A stretch of DNA of 64,000 nucleotides from Bacteroidales bacterium (GCA_004554455.1 SFMG01000008.1:20016-84015), one strand, 5' to 3'; positions 8,961 to 18,999 are shown, counted from the first letter of the stretch. Notes: generated from the letters alone by a model not told the origin. Made by a program: numbers and translations.

Positions 8961-10763
8961 TTAAAGATTCTCGTAACCAGGAGTCTGGGTCCAGACCTTG
9001 TTGCCGTTTTCGTCAACAAGGGACTTCTCGAGCACGGAGTACGGGATAGGGAACCACTTGCGGACTTCGTCCTTCTTGGTCACATACTCGATGTCTCCGA
9101 ACTTGCCGTAACGGATAAGGTCCCTGCGTCGTACCATCTCCCAGGAAAGCTCCCTTCCCCTCTCGTCAAGCACGTCCTCGAGAGTCCAGGTGTCAGGGTC
9201 GCCATAGCACTCCTTGAAGAGGGCGACGCCTGCATTCACGTCCCTGGTGTCGTTGCGGAAGCATCTTGCCATATATGTCTGGAAGTCCTTTGACGAAGTG
9301 ACAGAGGAAACTGAACCTGCTCCTCCCCTGAGAACAGCCTCCATCTTCATAAGGAGCACGTCAGGGTAGCGTACTATAGGCATGTCGTTCTCACAGTACT
9401 TGTAGGTCTGGGTCTTGTCAATCTCCCACTTGTTGAGGCGGGCACCGTCGAAGTTGTGACCATTGTTGATGTTGGTGATTCCCACATGGATGACGGTAGG
9501 CGTACCTTTTCCGTCATCGGCAACGACATCCTCGTCAAGATAGAGGTCCTTGCTGCCTTCGGACTGCTGTAACGGTCCTACGAACCAGCCCCACTGCTTG
9601 TCTGTGGCAGTTCCGAGAAGATCAGGTCCGGGACCCCTCACGTCACTGTTGTAGTAGCCCTTCACCTTGCTGTTGTCGAGGAAGTCCGCAGCGGAAAGTG
9701 CAGGGGCACCCGCAGCCTTGAATATGTCAAGGAAGGACGGGCGGGCGCAGAAGCCGTTCCAGGTGTCGAGCATGGCGTTGCAGTAGTACTGCATTCCGTA
9801 GTGATGTGTGTTGAAAGGGATGCGGAGTTTGTTCTTTACTTTTCCGAAATCGTGTTCATCGTCGGTCAGACCGTTCTCCACGATTACGAAGATATTCTCC
9901 TTGCTGCCCTCGTTGAAGATGGCGAAGTTGGAGAAATAGTCATCGGCGATGGAATACGAGCCTGCGTTGATGATATTGTCGCAGCATCTTACGCAGTTGT
10001 CATAGAAGGATCCCTGGAACTGCTCAGGCTTCTCCACGTTTTTGAATATGTTGTCTTCGGTGCAGCCGAAACCCTCGGCATTGAGATAGAGCCTTGCGAG
10101 CAGGGCATAAGCGAAACCCTGGGTCGTGCGGCCGTAGTTCGCCGCACGGTTGGCATCGTTCACTACCGCCATATTCGGAGCGTTCTTTTCAAGGGTCGCA
10201 ACAAGATGGGACCATACGTCCTGAGGCTCGAAAAGAGGGCCTGTAGCCTCTTCGAACTTCTCTGTATAAGGGATGCGTCCGAAGCAGTCGAAGAGCTGGT
10301 AGAAGTAGTATGAGCGCATGACTTCCACCTCGCCAAGATACTGGGCATAGACCCCCTCAGTCATGGACTCCTTATAGGTGTTGAGGGTCTCGATGATCTG
10401 GTTGCAGAGTACTGCGCCCGAGACGGTCACGTTCCAGACCTCCCTGATGGCCTCACCCCTGTGATCCCAGGTATGGGTATTCTGGCGAAGCCAGTAGCCG
10501 CCGTCATTCCAGTCGTTTCCGCCGTTCCTCGGGATGCATATTCCTTCATCGGCGGTTATGGTCTGGAGTCCCCAGTAGCCCCAGTGGTCGTGGGTATATT
10601 TGAGGTTGGCGTATATCTGGCCCACCTGCATCACGACATTGGTCTCGTTGGTCATCATATCCTCCACGGTAGGGTTGCCGTAGTTGACCTCGTCAAGCAT
10701 GTGGCAGGCCGGCGCACAGAGAACGAGGGCGGCAACTGCCGATGTATATATGAACTTTTTCAT
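8961..10763 (-). CDS. susD: SusD/RagB-family nutrient-binding lipoprotein
   Basis: A 600-residue protein starting with a lipoprotein signal (ALVLCAPAC). Family hallmarks include the helical N-terminal region with NQIIETLNTYKE and GEVEVMRSYYFYQLFDCFGRIPYT, a TTQGFAYALLARLYLNAEGF TPR-like segment, and the C-terminal DVLDERGRELSWEMVRRRDLIRYGKF motif typical of SusD proteins. It forms the lid of the SusC pore and binds the glycan. It starts 9 bases past the susC stop, as is usual for susCD pairs. Confidence 0.93.
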   Translation of the reverse strand: MKKFIYTSAVAALVLCAPACHMLDEVNYGNPTVEDMMTNETNVVMQVGQIYANLKYTHDHWGYWGLQTITADEGICIPRNGGNDWNDGGYWLRQNTHTWDHRGEAIREVWNVTVSGAVLCNQIIETLNTYKESMTEGVYAQYLGEVEVMRSYYFYQLFDCFGRIPYTEKFEEATGPLFEPQDVWSHLVATLEKNAPNMAVVNDANRAANYGRTTQGFAYALLARLYLNAEGFGCTEDNIFKNVEKPEQFQGSFYDNCVRCCDNIINAGSYSIADDYFSNFAIFNEGSKENIFVIVENGLTDDEHDFGKVKNKLRIPFNTHHYGMQYYCNAMLDTWNGFCARPSFLDIFKAAGAPALSAADFLDNSKVKGYYNSDVRGPGPDLLGTATDKQWGWFVGPLQQSEGSKDLYLDEDVVADDGKGTPTVIHVGITNINNGHNFDGARLNKWEIDKTQTYKYCENDMPIVRYPDVLLMKMEAVLRGGAGSVSSVTSSKDFQTYMARCFRNDTRDVNAGVALFKECYGDPDTWTLEDVLDERGRELSWEMVRRRDLIRYGKFGDIEYVTKKDEVRKWFPIPYSVLEKSLVDENGNKVWTQTPGYENL

Positions 10764-10772
10764 ATCCTTGCC

Positions 10773-13754
10773 TTATTTAAATGAGATGTTGAGACCGAAG
10801 AGTACTGTAGCCACAGTAGGATAGAAGTCGCAGTAGTCTATACCGGCGCTCCACACGTTGGTGGTGTTGACCTCGGGATCCATTCCGCTGTAGCCCGTCA
10901 GGGTCGCGAGATTCTGGCCTGTCAGGTAGAGCCTGAGGTTGTCCACGAGGCTTTCCTCCTTGAACCTGAAGGTGTAACCGATGGTAATATTGTCTATCTT
11001 CATATAGGAACCGCTCTCGAGATAATAGTCGGAGAACTGCTCCTTGTTGGCATAAATGACGCCCTTGTCGGTCCTTACGTCCTTCATGAAGATGTTGTCT
11101 GCTGCAGAGGAGCGGGGACCGTATGCCCACCTGGTAAGGTTGAGTATCTTGTTGCCCACAACGCCGCGCAGGAAAATCGACATGTCGAGGTTCTTGTACC
11201 TTACGCTGTTGTTCCAGCCAAAGGTGAACCAAGGCTGGGCGTTGCCCAGGGCCTGGCGATAGCCCTCTGCCGCACCGGCGCTGTCGACGACACCGCCTGC
11301 CGGGGTAGAGTAGTACCAGGTTCCGTCCTTGATGGTGAGGAGCTTGTAACCGTAGAAAGTACCTACGGACTGTCCCTCGACAAGAATCTGGGTGTTGGTG
11401 TTCATTATACCGTTCTCACCCACGCCACCTGAAGTCGTCTCCTTGTAATTGAAGCCCTTGGAAGGGTCGGAGAGCTTTGTAATCCTGTTGTGGTTGTAGG
11501 AAAGGGTTGGGGTGGTGGTCCAGGTCCAGTTCTTGGTCTTGACCGGGACGCCGCTTATCACGAGCTCGACACCGTAGCTATGCATCTGACCTGCGTTGGC
11601 TAGCAGGGTAGGATACTGGTAAGGAGGGGTAGGAACCTCATAGTCCCAGAGCAGGTCCTTGGTCTGACGGAAGTATGCGTCGAAACTACCGTAGAGCCTG
11701 TTGTCGAGGAAGGCGAAGTCGAGACCGAGGTTGTACTCGAATTTCTTCTCCCAGCGGAGGTCAGGGTTGACATTCTGGCTGATGGTGTAAGTATTGACAT
11801 ACTTGCCGTTGTACCAGAAAGTACCGCCATTGGAGAGGAGCGCCACTGACTTCAGGTCGGAACCGAGGTTGTTTCCCGTGACACCGAAGCCCATACGGAG
11901 CTTGAGGTCGTCCACGCCCTCCTTGTCCTTCATGAAGTCCTCACCTGTGATTCTCCAGCCGAGGCTGACTGCAGGGAACCATCCCCACTTGTTGTTGATT
12001 CCGAAGCGGGAAGAACCCTCGCGCCTGATGGAAGCGGAAACGAGGTACTTCTCCGCATAGTTGTAGTTGGCCCTCGCAAAGAAAGCGGCGAGCGTGTTGG
12101 AGTTGCGGGAAGAACTTGCCTTGAGATAAGTCTTCTCTGGGTCTCCGTTACCGATCTGGTAGTACTTCATGCTCTCGGTAGGGAAGCCCTTGTTCTCCAC
12201 TGACATCTCGTCATAGAGAAAGTTCTGGTAGGAGAAACCTGCAACGGCAGCGATGTTGTGCCTGCCGAAGCCGTGGGCATAGTCAACGGTAGCCTCGAAG
12301 AGCTTGTTGAAACTTCTGTTGGAGCCTCTGCCGGCCTTGCCGGAACCCTCGATGTCCGTGGTTATCTGCCTGTTGGACCAGTAGTTCGCGTTGTCACCCT
12401 CTTCGATGGCACCGAATACGTTGATCTTGAGGCCCTCCACAGGCTTGATGTTTACGGTGGCCTTCACGGAACCCCTGAAATAGTTTCCGTCCTGGTATGA
12501 CTCCTTCTGGTTCATGTTCTCCACCGGGTTGCTCAGACCTGTTCCCTGAGGCTTGTAGTAGCCCGAAACCGTAGTCTCGTCATAAATAGGGTAGGTCGGA
12601 TTGAGGGTGGCCGCCATCTTGAAATCACCGCAGAAATAGTCGTTTCGGTAGTGCATGTAGGAGAAATCGTAGCTGAGGTTGAGCCAGCCGTTGAGAGCCT
12701 TCTGGGAAGCCGCGATCTTCGCTATCACCTCGTTCCTCTCGTTGTTCCGGGCAATACCCTGAGCCTGCTTGTAGTTGACGGAAGCACGGTAGCTGAACTT
12801 GCCGGAGGAGCCCACGATGGCTAGATTGTGGTTGTGGGTGATGGCAGCTTTCCTTGTGATTTCGGACATCCAGTCGGTCTGGTATGGATTGCCGTTCTCA
12901 TCCGTGATGAGGGTAGGGGTGATCGCGCCGCCTGAAATCTCATTGAGATTGACAAACTCCTCCGGAGTTGCCATACCAGACTTGCCGTTCTTCATTGAAA
13001 CGGAAACATAGCCGGAATACTCAACCCTGGTGTTTGCCTTGTCGGAGAAGTTGTCTCCCTTCTTGGTGGTGATGATGATGACACCGTTGGTGCCTCGGGT
13101 ACCGTAGATGGCTGCCGCAGAACCGTCCTTGAGAACATCCATCGAAGCTATCTCATCAGGAGAGATATTGTCGATGTTGCTCACAGGAACGCCATCCACG
13201 ATGTAGAGCGGAGATGTTCCCGCTCCCTTGTCGAGAGTGGAGAAACCGCGAATCTGTACATTGAAGCCCGTCGAAGTAGGGTCAGCCGTGGTTCTGCTGA
13301 TGTTCAGACCGGCAACCCTGCCCTGAAGGAGTCCTATCGGGCTGGTCTTCACACCGGCGTTGAAATCCTCGGCCTTGACGGATGCGACCGAACCGGTCAC
13401 TTCCTTCTTTTTCTGTGAACCGTAACCGATTGCAACGGCCTCCTCGAGGAATATGGAGTCCTCGTCAAGCATCACGGTAGCCGGAAGCTCGGATGCCTTG
13501 AATGTCTTGGATGCATATCCGAGGCAGCCGACTTCAACCATAGCGTCAGGGCCGGACACCTTGAGGGTATATGCACCGTCGATGTCAGTGGAAGTACCCG
13601 TGGTTGTGCCGACCTCCATGATGGTCGCTCCGATAACCGGACCCACGCTGTCTTCCACGACACCCTTGACCTCATATCCGCTCTGTGCGGAAAGCTGCAG
13701 AGACCCTGCCATTGCCAGAAGCGCTGCAGCAGAAAGTGTCAAGATTCTCTTCAT
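10773..13754 (-). CDS. susC: SusC/RagA-family TonB-dependent outer-membrane transporter
   Basis: A 993-residue protein with a Sec signal peptide, an N-terminal carboxypeptidase-regulatory-like domain (VKGVVEDSVGPVIGATIMEVG, about 28-105), a TonB-box/plug region with the SusC signature (IRGFSTL, SPLYIVDGVPV, IASMDVLKDGSAAAIYGTRGTNGVIIITTKKG, about 165-235) and a long beta-barrel ending in an aromatic-type C-terminus (FGLNISFK). It imports glycan fragments into the periplasm with energy from TonB-ExbB-ExbD; one such set lies at 44.7-46.6 kb. Substrate is inferred from its GH13 neighbours as starch-like glucan. Confidence 0.95.
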   Translation of the reverse strand: MKRILTLSAAALLAMAGSLQLSAQSGYEVKGVVEDSVGPVIGATIMEVGTTTGTSTDIDGAYTLKVSGPDAMVEVGCLGYASKTFKASELPATVMLDEDSIFLEEAVAIGYGSQKKKEVTGSVASVKAEDFNAGVKTSPIGLLQGRVAGLNISRTTADPTSTGFNVQIRGFSTLDKGAGTSPLYIVDGVPVSNIDNISPDEIASMDVLKDGSAAAIYGTRGTNGVIIITTKKGDNFSDKANTRVEYSGYVSVSMKNGKSGMATPEEFVNLNEISGGAITPTLITDENGNPYQTDWMSEITRKAAITHNHNLAIVGSSGKFSYRASVNYKQAQGIARNNERNEVIAKIAASQKALNGWLNLSYDFSYMHYRNDYFCGDFKMAATLNPTYPIYDETTVSGYYKPQGTGLSNPVENMNQKESYQDGNYFRGSVKATVNIKPVEGLKINVFGAIEEGDNANYWSNRQITTDIEGSGKAGRGSNRSFNKLFEATVDYAHGFGRHNIAAVAGFSYQNFLYDEMSVENKGFPTESMKYYQIGNGDPEKTYLKASSSRNSNTLAAFFARANYNYAEKYLVSASIRREGSSRFGINNKWGWFPAVSLGWRITGEDFMKDKEGVDDLKLRMGFGVTGNNLGSDLKSVALLSNGGTFWYNGKYVNTYTISQNVNPDLRWEKKFEYNLGLDFAFLDNRLYGSFDAYFRQTKDLLWDYEVPTPPYQYPTLLANAGQMHSYGVELVISGVPVKTKNWTWTTTPTLSYNHNRITKLSDPSKGFNYKETTSGGVGENGIMNTNTQILVEGQSVGTFYGYKLLTIKDGTWYYSTPAGGVVDSAGAAEGYRQALGNAQPWFTFGWNNSVRYKNLDMSIFLRGVVGNKILNLTRWAYGPRSSAADNIFMKDVRTDKGVIYANKEQFSDYYLESGSYMKIDNITIGYTFRFKEESLVDNLRLYLTGQNLATLTGYSGMDPEVNTTNVWSAGIDYCDFYPTVATVLFGLNISFK

Positions 13755-13806
13755 GTCGAAAGAATTGGTTTGTTGTTATAATTATAAATAGAAATTGTCT
13801 TTTTGC

Positions 13807-15180
13807 CTATTTGTCCATTTGCGCCGAAGACCTCTTCGCCTCGCTCACGAGGGAGACGGACAGGGCTCCGAGGAGGAGAAGGACGCCGGCGACTATGAGC
13901 ATCGAGGCCTGCACTCCGCCGACGGCCTTGAGTACGAGTCCGCCGACTGCGGCGGCTACTATCTGAGGCAGGCATATCGTGCAGTTGAAAAGTCCGAGAT
14001 AGCTGCCCATATGCTCTCCGCTGAGGGAGTTCGTGAGTATGGTGAACGGCAGGGCGAGCATTGCGGCCCAGGCGAAACCGATCAGGAAATAGGACAGGAA
14101 TAGGACATACTGGTTGCAGATGAAGGCTGCGCTGACAAAGCCGGCCGCTCCGACGAGCAGGCTGACGATGTAGGCGGTCTTGTGTTTGCGGAACATAGGC
14201 AGGAATACGGCCCACACGAGGGAGCCGACGGCCTGAACGGCGAAAAGCACGCCCACCCAGTTGCCTGCGGCCTGATATTCTTCAGAAGTGGTTACCGGCA
14301 CCCCGTTCACGGTAGGCGCGCCGAAGGCGTTGACTGCGACGGCGCCGTTGGTGTAGGTCCACATATACATGAATGCCGCCCAGCAGAAGAACTGAACCAG
14401 ACCCACTGTCCAGAAGGCCTTCGGAGCGTGTATGAGCAGGCTCAGCAGACCGGCGTCTTTCTTTTTCTTTTCAGAGGCCGGATTGATGCCGTGGAACTCC
14501 GCATATTCGGCAGGATTCATCTCCTTCACGGTGAAGAAGGTGTAGAGTACGCAAAGTATGAGTATGGCGGCTCCGACATAGAAACTCCACTTGACCGAAT
14601 CCGGAACCACACCCGCATCGGCGGTGTTCCTGATGCCCAGCCAGGTGAAGAAGATAGGGAAGAGATAGCCCACCAGGCTCCCGGCGTTGCAGAGGAAGCT
14701 CTGTATGGAATATGCAGTACCTTTCTGTTCCTCGTTGACCATATCGCCCACCATCATCTTGAACGGCTGCATCGCCATATTGATGGAGGTGTCGAGGAAC
14801 ATCAGCGCAAAAATGCCGAACCACATCGCAGCGTTGAGGCCGAGCAGCAGCCAGCTTGTCGAGAGATTGAAACTTCCCGCGTTAGGCAGCAGGGCCATTA
14901 CTATCACGGCTATCACCGAGCCTATGAGCAGATACGGCTTGCGGCGGCCCATCCAGCCCCACCAGGTTCTGTCGGACCACTTGCCTATGAGCGGCTGAAC
15001 GAGCATACCCATAAGCGGAGGAAGTATCCAGAAATAGCTGAGACTGTGGGGATCCGCGCCAAGCGTGGCGAAAATCCTGCTTATGTTTGCACTTTGCAGA
15101 GAATATGCAATCTGGACGCCGAAAAACCCGAAACTCAGGTTCACAAGCTGTCCGAAAGAAAGACGTCTTTTTGTGGACAT
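13807..15180 (-). CDS. GPH/MFS-family sugar transporter (maltose/maltooligosaccharide type)
   Basis: A 457-residue polytopic membrane protein with about 12 hydrophobic segments. The SDRTWWGWMGRRKPY loop after the second pair of helices and the opening FGFFGVQIAYSLQSANISRIF are typical of the SLC45/GPH-like sugar transporters that sit next to starch loci in Bacteroidales. It should move maltose or short maltooligosaccharides across the inner membrane after periplasmic cleavage. It is the first gene of the minus-strand sus cluster, with susC only 52 bases downstream. Confidence 0.85.
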   Translation of the reverse strand: MSTKRRLSFGQLVNLSFGFFGVQIAYSLQSANISRIFATLGADPHSLSYFWILPPLMGMLVQPLIGKWSDRTWWGWMGRRKPYLLIGSVIAVIVMALLPNAGSFNLSTSWLLLGLNAAMWFGIFALMFLDTSINMAMQPFKMMVGDMVNEEQKGTAYSIQSFLCNAGSLVGYLFPIFFTWLGIRNTADAGVVPDSVKWSFYVGAAILILCVLYTFFTVKEMNPAEYAEFHGINPASEKKKKDAGLLSLLIHAPKAFWTVGLVQFFCWAAFMYMWTYTNGAVAVNAFGAPTVNGVPVTTSEEYQAAGNWVGVLFAVQAVGSLVWAVFLPMFRKHKTAYIVSLLVGAAGFVSAAFICNQYVLFLSYFLIGFAWAAMLALPFTILTNSLSGEHMGSYLGLFNCTICLPQIVAAAVGGLVLKAVGGVQASMLIVAGVLLLLGALSVSLVSEAKRSSAQMDK

Positions 15181-15212
15181 ATATTGGTTATCAGTTCATT
15201 ACGTGGTATCCG

Positions 15213-15220
15213 CAAATATA
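15213..15220 (-). promoter_or_regulatory. Candidate -7 element of the sus operon
   Basis: TATATTTG on the minus strand matches the Bacteroidetes -7 box TAnnTTTG exactly, 33 bases before the transporter start. No good TTTG -33 box is seen at the usual distance, which would fit an activator-dependent promoter. Confidence 0.4.
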
Positions 15221-15272
15221 AAGAATATATACCTTTACTATATACGCGAGAGGACAGACGGCACGAAAAAAC

Positions 15273-15301
15273 CGACGAACGGCAAGATTCGGGCGACGAA
15301 C
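15273..15301. promoter_or_regulatory. Direct repeat with 21-bp period, candidate LytTR-regulator site
   Basis: CGACGAAC occurs at 15273-15280 and again at 15294-15301, exactly two helix turns apart. Read on the minus strand both contain GTTCGT, which fits the GTTN[AG][TG] core of LytTR-domain target repeats. It lies between the divergent sus cluster and the LytS/LytTR genes, upstream of the proposed sus promoter. Inference only. Confidence 0.4.
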
Positions 15302-15359
15302 AAAAAGTTGGAATTCCGCCGGTAATTGATTAAATTCGTGCATCATTTTGGAAAAATCC

Positions 15360-16499
15360 ATGAGGGTCTCCCTGATAATTCATATATATGCGCTGCTGCA
15401 CGCCGCCTCAGCCATAGTCTGCCGACTCTTGGGCGTGCCGGACGAATATGTCCTCACCCTGCTGACCATAATGATGATAGTGCAGATCTGTCTGAGGAAG
15501 CAGAAATCCCTGAACGTCATCAACTGCGCCATAGCTTTCGGCAACCTCGCCGGCTATCTTCTGGGCACCGTCATAGCTATGGTGATTGCCAAGACGGGGA
15601 TGCCGGAAATGGGCATATATCCCCTCTCCACCTTCATCACCACCGAAGCCGTGGGCTGGACCATACTTGCCCTGAGCCGTCTCTTTTCCCAGGAGACGAG
15701 CCGCGACAGGGTGACGAGGACGTGGACGGTGATTGCCATTCTGGGGGTCTATCTTACCAGAATCGCCCTGTCTCTCTGCTACAGGAAGGGTGTCTTCAAC
15801 ATCTCGAGGGGAACGGAGGAAGTGCTTTACTTCCTCAGCTCATTCTGCGTGATGACCCTGCTCGTGGTGCTGGTGATGGTGGGATACGAGATAGTGGAGC
15901 GGCGAAACGTCCGCAAAGAGAAGGAAAAACGCCATCTCGCGCAGTTCCGCTACCTGAAACTAAGCCAGCAGGTCAATCCGCATTTCCTCTTCAATTCCCT
16001 CAACGTGCTGGACTGCCTGGTGAATGACGGAGAGAGCGAAAAGGCCAGCGAATACATACGCAAGCTTTCGGGCATATACCGCTATATGCTAGGTCACGAG
16101 GAGCAGGTGCTGGTGAAACTTGGAGACGAGATAGAATTCACCCGCCAGTATGTGGACCTGATGATGCTGCGCTTCCCTCAGGGCCTGACAGTGAACTTCG
16201 AACTGGACGACGAGGCCCTGAAAATGTGCACGGTTCCCTGCGCAGTGCAGCTGCTGATCGAGAATGCCACCAAACACAATGCGATTGACCGCAGGAACCC
16301 TCTGACAATAGACGTATCCGCTTCATCTTCCGAGAAGTGGCTGAGAGTGAGCAACAATCTCTGTCCCAAGCTGAGCCCTGTCAATTCCACGGGCAAGGGG
16401 CTGAAATACATAAAGCAGCAATTCCTGGACATATCCGGAAAAGAGATTCTGATTGAACAGGACGAGATGAACTACACGGTAACCCTGCCGCTGCTCTAG
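15360..16499 (+). CDS. LytS/YehU-type sensor histidine kinase
   Basis: From the ATG at 15360 this encodes 379 residues; a TTG four codons upstream is an alternative. The N-terminal half (about 5-175) has five or six hydrophobic segments without an obvious extracellular domain. The cytoplasmic part has the His_kinase motif QVNPHFLFNSLN with phosphoacceptor His208, the N-box LLIENATKHN, and a short GKGLKYI segment of the ATPase domain. The response-regulator gene starts 15 bases after its stop, so the two form an operon. It is divergent from the starch locus, which makes control of that locus plausible but unproven. Confidence 0.9.
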   Translation: MRVSLIIHIYALLHAASAIVCRLLGVPDEYVLTLLTIMMIVQICLRKQKSLNVINCAIAFGNLAGYLLGTVIAMVIAKTGMPEMGIYPLSTFITTEAVGWTILALSRLFSQETSRDRVTRTWTVIAILGVYLTRIALSLCYRKGVFNISRGTEEVLYFLSSFCVMTLLVVLVMVGYEIVERRNVRKEKEKRHLAQFRYLKLSQQVNPHFLFNSLNVLDCLVNDGESEKASEYIRKLSGIYRYMLGHEEQVLVKLGDEIEFTRQYVDLMMLRFPQGLTVNFELDDEALKMCTVPCAVQLLIENATKHNAIDRRNPLTIDVSASSSEKWLRVSNNLCPKLSPVNSTGKGLKYIKQQFLDISGKEILIEQDEMNYTVTLPLL

Positions 16500-16514
16500 G
16501 GCTTATCCGGCAAT

Positions 16515-17288
16515 ATGAACACAGAAATTATGAAGATACTTATAATTGAAGACGAGCCTATGGCCCAGGCCTCGCTCGCAAAAAACATAAGCCGTATCTG
16601 TCCGGACGCGGAGATATGCGGAATGACCTCTTCTGTGGAGGAAAGCGTCGGGTGGCTGCGCGCAAACAGGGCGGACGTCATTTTTATGGATGTCGAGCTC
16701 TCCGACGGAAACTGCTTCGAGATCTTCCGCCAGGTAGACGTGAAGGCCGATGTGATAATGACCACGGCATACGACAATTATGCAGTAAAGGCCTTCGAGG
16801 AGGGTTCCATAGACTACCTCCTGAAGCCTATTGGCAACGAGGCCCTGCAGAGGGCACTGTCCCGCGTGCACAGGGACAATGCGGCTCCGGACTGGCAGGG
16901 CATATTCGAAAACATGATGAAAGCCAGGGAAAACGAAAAACGGTCCTGTTCCAAGGACCGCTTCATCGTGCGTTTCAATGATAAGATAGTGCCGGTAAAG
17001 GCATCCGAGATTGCGTGTTTCTTCTCGGAAGACAAATGCAATTTCCTGGTCACCGACAATGGCAACTGCTTCGTTGTGGACGCTACACTCGACGAGATCG
17101 CCGAGCGGCTGGACAGAGAACGCTTCTTCAGGATATCCCGCAGCTGCATAGTCTCCAGCGGGGCCATTTCGAGCATCACCCGCCTCCAGGGAGGCAGGCT
17201 GCGCATCTGTCCTTCGGTGAACGTTCCCTGCGAACTGGTCGTCAGTCGTTCCCGGAGCGAGGATTTTCTGAACTGGCTGGAGAATTGA
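16515..17288 (+). CDS. LytTR-family response regulator
   Basis: A 257-residue protein. A receiver domain (about 6-125) has the acidic pocket EDE, phosphorylation site Asp59 in FMDVEL, Thr in IMTTAYDNY and the conserved Lys104 in LLKP. A LytTR DNA-binding domain follows (about 147-252: RFIVRFNDKIVPVKASEIACFF, then FFRISRSCIV). An internal ATG six codons in would give MKILIIEDE and is an equally good start. It is paired with the LytS-type kinase. Its 3' end overlaps the convergent acyl-CoA ligase gene by 47 bases. Confidence 0.92.
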   Translation: MNTEIMKILIIEDEPMAQASLAKNISRICPDAEICGMTSSVEESVGWLRANRADVIFMDVELSDGNCFEIFRQVDVKADVIMTTAYDNYAVKAFEEGSIDYLLKPIGNEALQRALSRVHRDNAAPDWQGIFENMMKARENEKRSCSKDRFIVRFNDKIVPVKASEIACFFSEDKCNFLVTDNGNCFVVDATLDEIAERLDRERFFRISRSCIVSSGAISSITRLQGGRLRICPSVNVPCELVVSRSRSEDFLNWLEN

Positions 17289-18969
17289 CGCCATCCTTGC
17301 GCCCGGCCTCCACGGTCGGAGCGGACTCCTTGTACTTGAAGCGGCGTATCTTCATAGTCGCGGTCTTCTCGAACGGCTCCTTCATCACCTCTATGGAGCT
17401 GACCTGGGAGGTCTTGTTCACATTCTTGTTGACCTTCTTGAGCAGTTTCGCCTTCCAGCTGTCAAGTTTTTCGTAAATCTTCTCCTCGCTTTCGGAGTTC
17501 CAGTCTATGAAGCCGTCGCAAGGCTGCACCAGTGCGACGAGGCGGCCGTTGCGTTCCACCACTATGGACTCGGTGACGCCGTCCTGGTTGTTGATCACGC
17601 TTTCTATCTCTTCTGGATATATGTTTTCTCCCGATGAGCCCAGAATCATATTGTTCTTGCGGCCTTTGATGAAAAAGCGTCCCTTCCCGTCGATGACGGC
17701 AAGGTCGTTGGTGCGGAACCAGCCGTCTTCGGTGAAGACGCTCTTGGTCCTCTTCGGATCCTTGTAATAGCCCAGCATCACATTAGGTCCCTTGACCACG
17801 ATTTCGCCCTCCCCCGTTTCAGGATTCACGTCGATGAGTTTCATTTTCACGTTATACACGGGATAGCCAATGGATCCCACGCAACGCCAGCGCTTCAGCG
17901 AATAGGCAACCAGCGGGGACGTTTCGGTGAGACCGTAGCCCACCGCATAAGGGAAGCCGGCTTTGAGGAGGAAGGACTCCACCTCCGGGTCCATTTTCGC
18001 GCCGCCTACTCCGAAGAAGGTCAGATGACCGCCGAAGGTGCTTTTAAGCTTCATACCTATAATCTTGCACATCAGCCTGTTGGCGTGCTTGTCCATCCAT
18101 CTGAGGGTGCGGCTGCCCTTTATGGTCGGAAGTACGCTGCCCTTGTAGATTTTCTCTATGATAAGCGGCACGGAGAGTATCGTGGTAGGACGGACCTGCT
18201 TTATCGCCTTCAGCAGCAGGGCCGGAACGGGAGGTTTCTGCAGATAATATATGGAAGCGCCGCAGAACATCGGATAGAGCATTCCGACTGTCATCTCCAG
18301 AGTGTGAGCCAAAGGCAGGAGCGAGAGCCATCGGTCCTTGCGGTCCCTCTTGCAGGAACGGCAGCAGGAAACCACGTTCGAGGCCAGGTTCCTGTGGGTC
18401 AGGACCACGCCCTTGGCACTTCCGGTAGTCCCGGATGTGTATATGATTGCGGCGATATCGTCCGGAGTGGGGACAATGGTCTTTCCGTCACAGGTAAAAC
18501 GGGAATCATCGGACTTTATGACCTCAAGGGTATCCATATCCACGATGAGTTTCATCGAATCCCTCAGCTCTGCACTCACCCTGGAAGCGAGTCTCTGCGA
18601 GACGAAAAGCACATCGGAACCGGAGTGGCGCACTATGTTGTTGACTTCGTTTTCGGAGCTGTCCGGAAGTATGGGAATGGCAATCCTGCCGAAGGCGACA
18701 GCGCTGAAGAAAGCCACCGACCAGTTAGGCATGCTCTGACCGAATATAGCCACCTTGTCCCCTTCGCCTACTCCGTACTGCGTCAGGAGTTTGGATATGG
18801 AATCGCATTCGAGTTTGAAACTTCCGTAGGTGTAGCCGCCCTTGGCATTGTCGTGCCAGGCGGTAAAACGCTCTTTTGTAAAGATGCTGGTCGAGTAGTC
18901 ATACAGCTTTGCAAGCGTATCGACATACTTCTCCCTCATCTTGCGCGTTCTCTGATAGAGTTGCATCAT
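17242..18969 (-). CDS. fadD: Long-chain acyl-CoA synthetase (AMP-binding family)
   Basis: A 575-residue adenylate-forming enzyme. Seen are the phosphate-binding loop YTSGTTGSAKGVVLTHRN, the motif GYGLTETSPL, the aspartate-containing WFRTNDLAVIDGKGRFFIKGR and the hinge region KNNMILGSSGENIYPEEIE. The C-terminal part is lysine-rich. The enzyme activates a carboxylic acid, most likely a fatty acid, as acyl-AMP and then the CoA thioester. It lies near a GH3-type amido synthetase and a PlsC-like acyltransferase, which suggests a lipid context. A TATCTTTG box at 19000-19007 (minus strand) is a candidate -7 element. The exact acyl chain specificity cannot be told. Confidence 0.88.
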   Translation of the reverse strand: MMQLYQRTRKMREKYVDTLAKLYDYSTSIFTKERFTAWHDNAKGGYTYGSFKLECDSISKLLTQYGVGEGDKVAIFGQSMPNWSVAFFSAVAFGRIAIPILPDSSENEVNNIVRHSGSDVLFVSQRLASRVSAELRDSMKLIVDMDTLEVIKSDDSRFTCDGKTIVPTPDDIAAIIYTSGTTGSAKGVVLTHRNLASNVVSCCRSCKRDRKDRWLSLLPLAHTLEMTVGMLYPMFCGASIYYLQKPPVPALLLKAIKQVRPTTILSVPLIIEKIYKGSVLPTIKGSRTLRWMDKHANRLMCKIIGMKLKSTFGGHLTFFGVGGAKMDPEVESFLLKAGFPYAVGYGLTETSPLVAYSLKRWRCVGSIGYPVYNVKMKLIDVNPETGEGEIVVKGPNVMLGYYKDPKRTKSVFTEDGWFRTNDLAVIDGKGRFFIKGRKNNMILGSSGENIYPEEIESVINNQDGVTESIVVERNGRLVALVQPCDGFIDWNSESEEKIYEKLDSWKAKLLKKVNKNVNKTSQVSSIEVMKEPFEKTATMKIRRFKYKESAPTVEAGRKDGVNSPASSENPRSGND

Positions 18970-18999
18970 TTGTCTAAGGTTTTAGTTTCGTTTCGCCGG

